In this document: positions 61,599 through 64,000 of the stretch, piece after piece
Numbering within the stretch: position 1 is the first letter of the stretch
Layout of the letters: every line of letters begins with the position of its first letter
Source: Acidobacteriota bacterium
Lineage (GTDB): Bacteria > Acidobacteriota > Terriglobia > Terriglobales > Acidobacteriaceae
Assembly (NCBI GenBank): GCA_018268755.1
Contig: JAFDVW010000002.1
Location: 1 to 64,000 of the forward strand
DNA: 64,000 nt
Direction of reading: 5' to 3'
The notes under the pieces: generated by a model
Seen by the model: only the letters and a program-made list of their open reading frames with translations
What the model was told of the DNA's origin: nothing
The model's database searches: none
Position numbers and translations under genes: made by a program

Positions 61599-61632
61599 AG
61601 CATCTTATTCGATGCTTATAAAATGCTATAAT
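61599..61632 (+). promoter_or_regulatory. TA operator and extended -10 promoter
   Basis: AGCATC-TTATTC-GATGCT (61599-61616) is a perfect 6-bp inverted repeat. TGC-TATAAT (61624-61632) is an extended -10 and ends 6 nt before the antitoxin ATG. The operator covers the -35 region, consistent with autoregulation. Confidence 0.6.
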
Positions 61633-61638
61633 CGCGCC

Positions 61639-61917
61639 ATGATTGATGTCACTCAAGATATTCATTCGCTGACCACGTTCAAGCGCAACTCCTCTGGCCT
61701 GATGAAGCGAATGAAGAAAACCGGGCGTCCTCTCGTGCTCACGGTGAATGGAAAAGCAGAGGCGGTTTTGCTGGATGCGGCGGCTTATCAGCAGATCGCC
61801 GGGCAGCTGGATGTCATGACCAGCCTCCGCCGCGGCCTGTCCCAGGCGGAGAAGGGGCAGGGCCGTTCGGTGGACGAGGTCTTCGACGAATTGCAGCAGA
61901 TAGACTCGCAGAAATGA
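61639..61917 (+). CDS. Phd/YefM-type antitoxin
   Basis: A 92-residue antitoxin. The N-terminal DNA-binding half ('SLTTFKRNSSGLMKRMKKTG', 'PLVLTVNGKAEAVLLDAAAY') is the Phd/YefM fold; the C-terminal half is helical and binds toxin. It overlaps the toxin by 4 bp (ATGA), the standard arrangement. ATG 61639 is preferred over 61612, which lies in the promoter. Likely leaderless mRNA. Confidence 0.92.
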   Translation: MIDVTQDIHSLTTFKRNSSGLMKRMKKTGRPLVLTVNGKAEAVLLDAAAYQQIAGQLDVMTSLRRGLSQAEKGQGRSVDEVFDELQQIDSQK

Positions 61918-62231
61918 AGTATCGCGTTGTCATCACGCCAGAAGCTGAATCCGACCTCCGTGCCATCCATTACTACATTCGTATTCATGCGCCGCGCGCA
62001 GCGCATGCTTGGCTGAGTCGCGCTCGCAGTAGCGCGAAGAACCTTAGCCGCCACCCGGAACGGTGCCCCCTGGCGCCGGAGAGCGCATCCTTCCATCAGC
62101 CGATTCGGGAGTTGTTCTTCGGCGAACGTAACCGCGACACCTATCGCTTTCTCTTTGTCGTGTTGGGTCAGGAAGTCTACATCCTGCACGTTCGCCACGG
62201 ATCCAGACTTCCCCTCACACCGGACGAGTGA
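61914..62231 (+). CDS. RelE/ParE-family toxin
   Basis: A 105-residue toxin of the RelE/ParE superfamily: 'VVITPEAESDLRAIHYYI' (5-22), 'SRARSSAKNLSRHPERCPLA', 'IRELFFG', 'YRFLFVV' and the C-terminal 'ILHVRHGSR'. Whether it is an mRNA endonuclease (RelE-type) or gyrase poison (ParE-type) cannot be decided; 'YYI' and the conserved Arg are compatible with both. Follows the antitoxin with a 4-bp overlap. Confidence 0.9.
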   Translation: MKYRVVITPEAESDLRAIHYYIRIHAPRAAHAWLSRARSSAKNLSRHPERCPLAPESASFHQPIRELFFGERNRDTYRFLFVVLGQEVYILHVRHGSRLPLTPDE

Positions 62232-62310
62232 GTAAACTTTGTGAGTATTTCAAACTTTTGGCAGATCTTATGCCATAGCGAGTTCGAGGCTAGGCCGAAA
62301 TATCTGATCC

Positions 62311-63861
<1,551 letters not shown>

Positions 63862-64000
63862 GGTGCGAAATTATAGCCCCTCGCGCCTGCGTTACCGCCC
63901 TTACGGACACAGGTTCTGATGTACTTCTGGTGTCTGGCAGGAAAGTCGGCGGATGGTAGGCTTTTGCCGAGGGGGAAACACATGCGCAGAAATTGCACCG
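63862..64000. other. Right-edge intergenic DNA
   Basis: 139 bp upstream of the carboxylase gene. No gene start, repeat or promoter could be assigned. Confidence 0.4.

Overview
The window is a GC-rich chromosomal segment of a diderm, probably aerobic heterotroph. Gene content (LpxC, a PBP1A with a PASTA/zinc-ribbon neighbour, Tat-exported Gfo/Idh/MocA plus DUF1080, solo PilZ proteins, an EF-P with a PGN loop, many dispersed palindromes) fits Acidobacteriota, Terriglobia-like. That placement is inference from gene content; there is no rRNA gene in the window, and I saw no tRNA gene or CRISPR array.

Layout. 1-2.75 kb: clpB (cut by the window edge), hsp20 and an RlmI-type methyltransferase. 3.2-5.65 kb: a three-repeat secreted protein and a lipid kinase. 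5.75-9.45 kb: trehalose synthase, a GT-A glycosyltransferase and a TM-helix channel-like protein, a probable osmotic-stress module. 9.6-12.6 kb: a cytosolic gluzincin-type peptidase-like gene overlapping a ComEC-like MBL hydrolase, the least explained gene pair. 12.6-14.6 kb: a Tat-exported oxidoreductase and a DUF1080 protein, possibly 3-keto-sugar metabolism. 14.8-19.8 kb: cell-envelope genes (S41 homologue, PBP1A, zinc ribbon, PASTA). 19.9-24.1 kb, minus strand: aroC-def-fmt-rsmB. 24.6-27.2 kb: DUF1385 and prfA, split by an S23-type four-helix-bundle gene between inverted repeats. 28.1-33.7 kb: lpxC, small secreted proteins, glutamate dehydrogenase, an exported HhH protein and prmC. 34-38.4 kb: a subtilase and an orphan hyuB. 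38.4-38.7 kb: a compact unit with a promoter-like -35, a foldable leader, a 13-codon lysine-rich ORF and an intrinsic terminator. 38.7-45 kb: MerR regulator, rpiA, dnaB, an MBL hydrolase, and trpE convergent with trpG. 45.2-54.4 kb: PilZ, AMIN, YtxH, efp, acyP, apt, NRAMP-like transporter, purN, PilZ, tyrS. 54.6-61.6 kb: a secreted VirB10-like protein and a heavy-metal-type RND efflux operon with a Cys-cluster protein in front. 61.6-63.9 kb: a Phd/RelE-type toxin-antitoxin pair and an acyl-CoA carboxylase beta subunit.

Intergenic structure is the most unusual aspect. There are four REP-like units, two copies of an AT-rich palindrome sharing an exact 28-nt block, and an S23 element. The AT-rich and S23 elements end next to the start codons of clpB, fmt and prfA. 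Several genes have a TATAAT-like box only 6-11 nt before the ATG and may be leaderless. The best candidates for undescribed biology are the lysine-rich micro-ORF unit, the S23/palindrome elements and the gluzincin-MBL pair.
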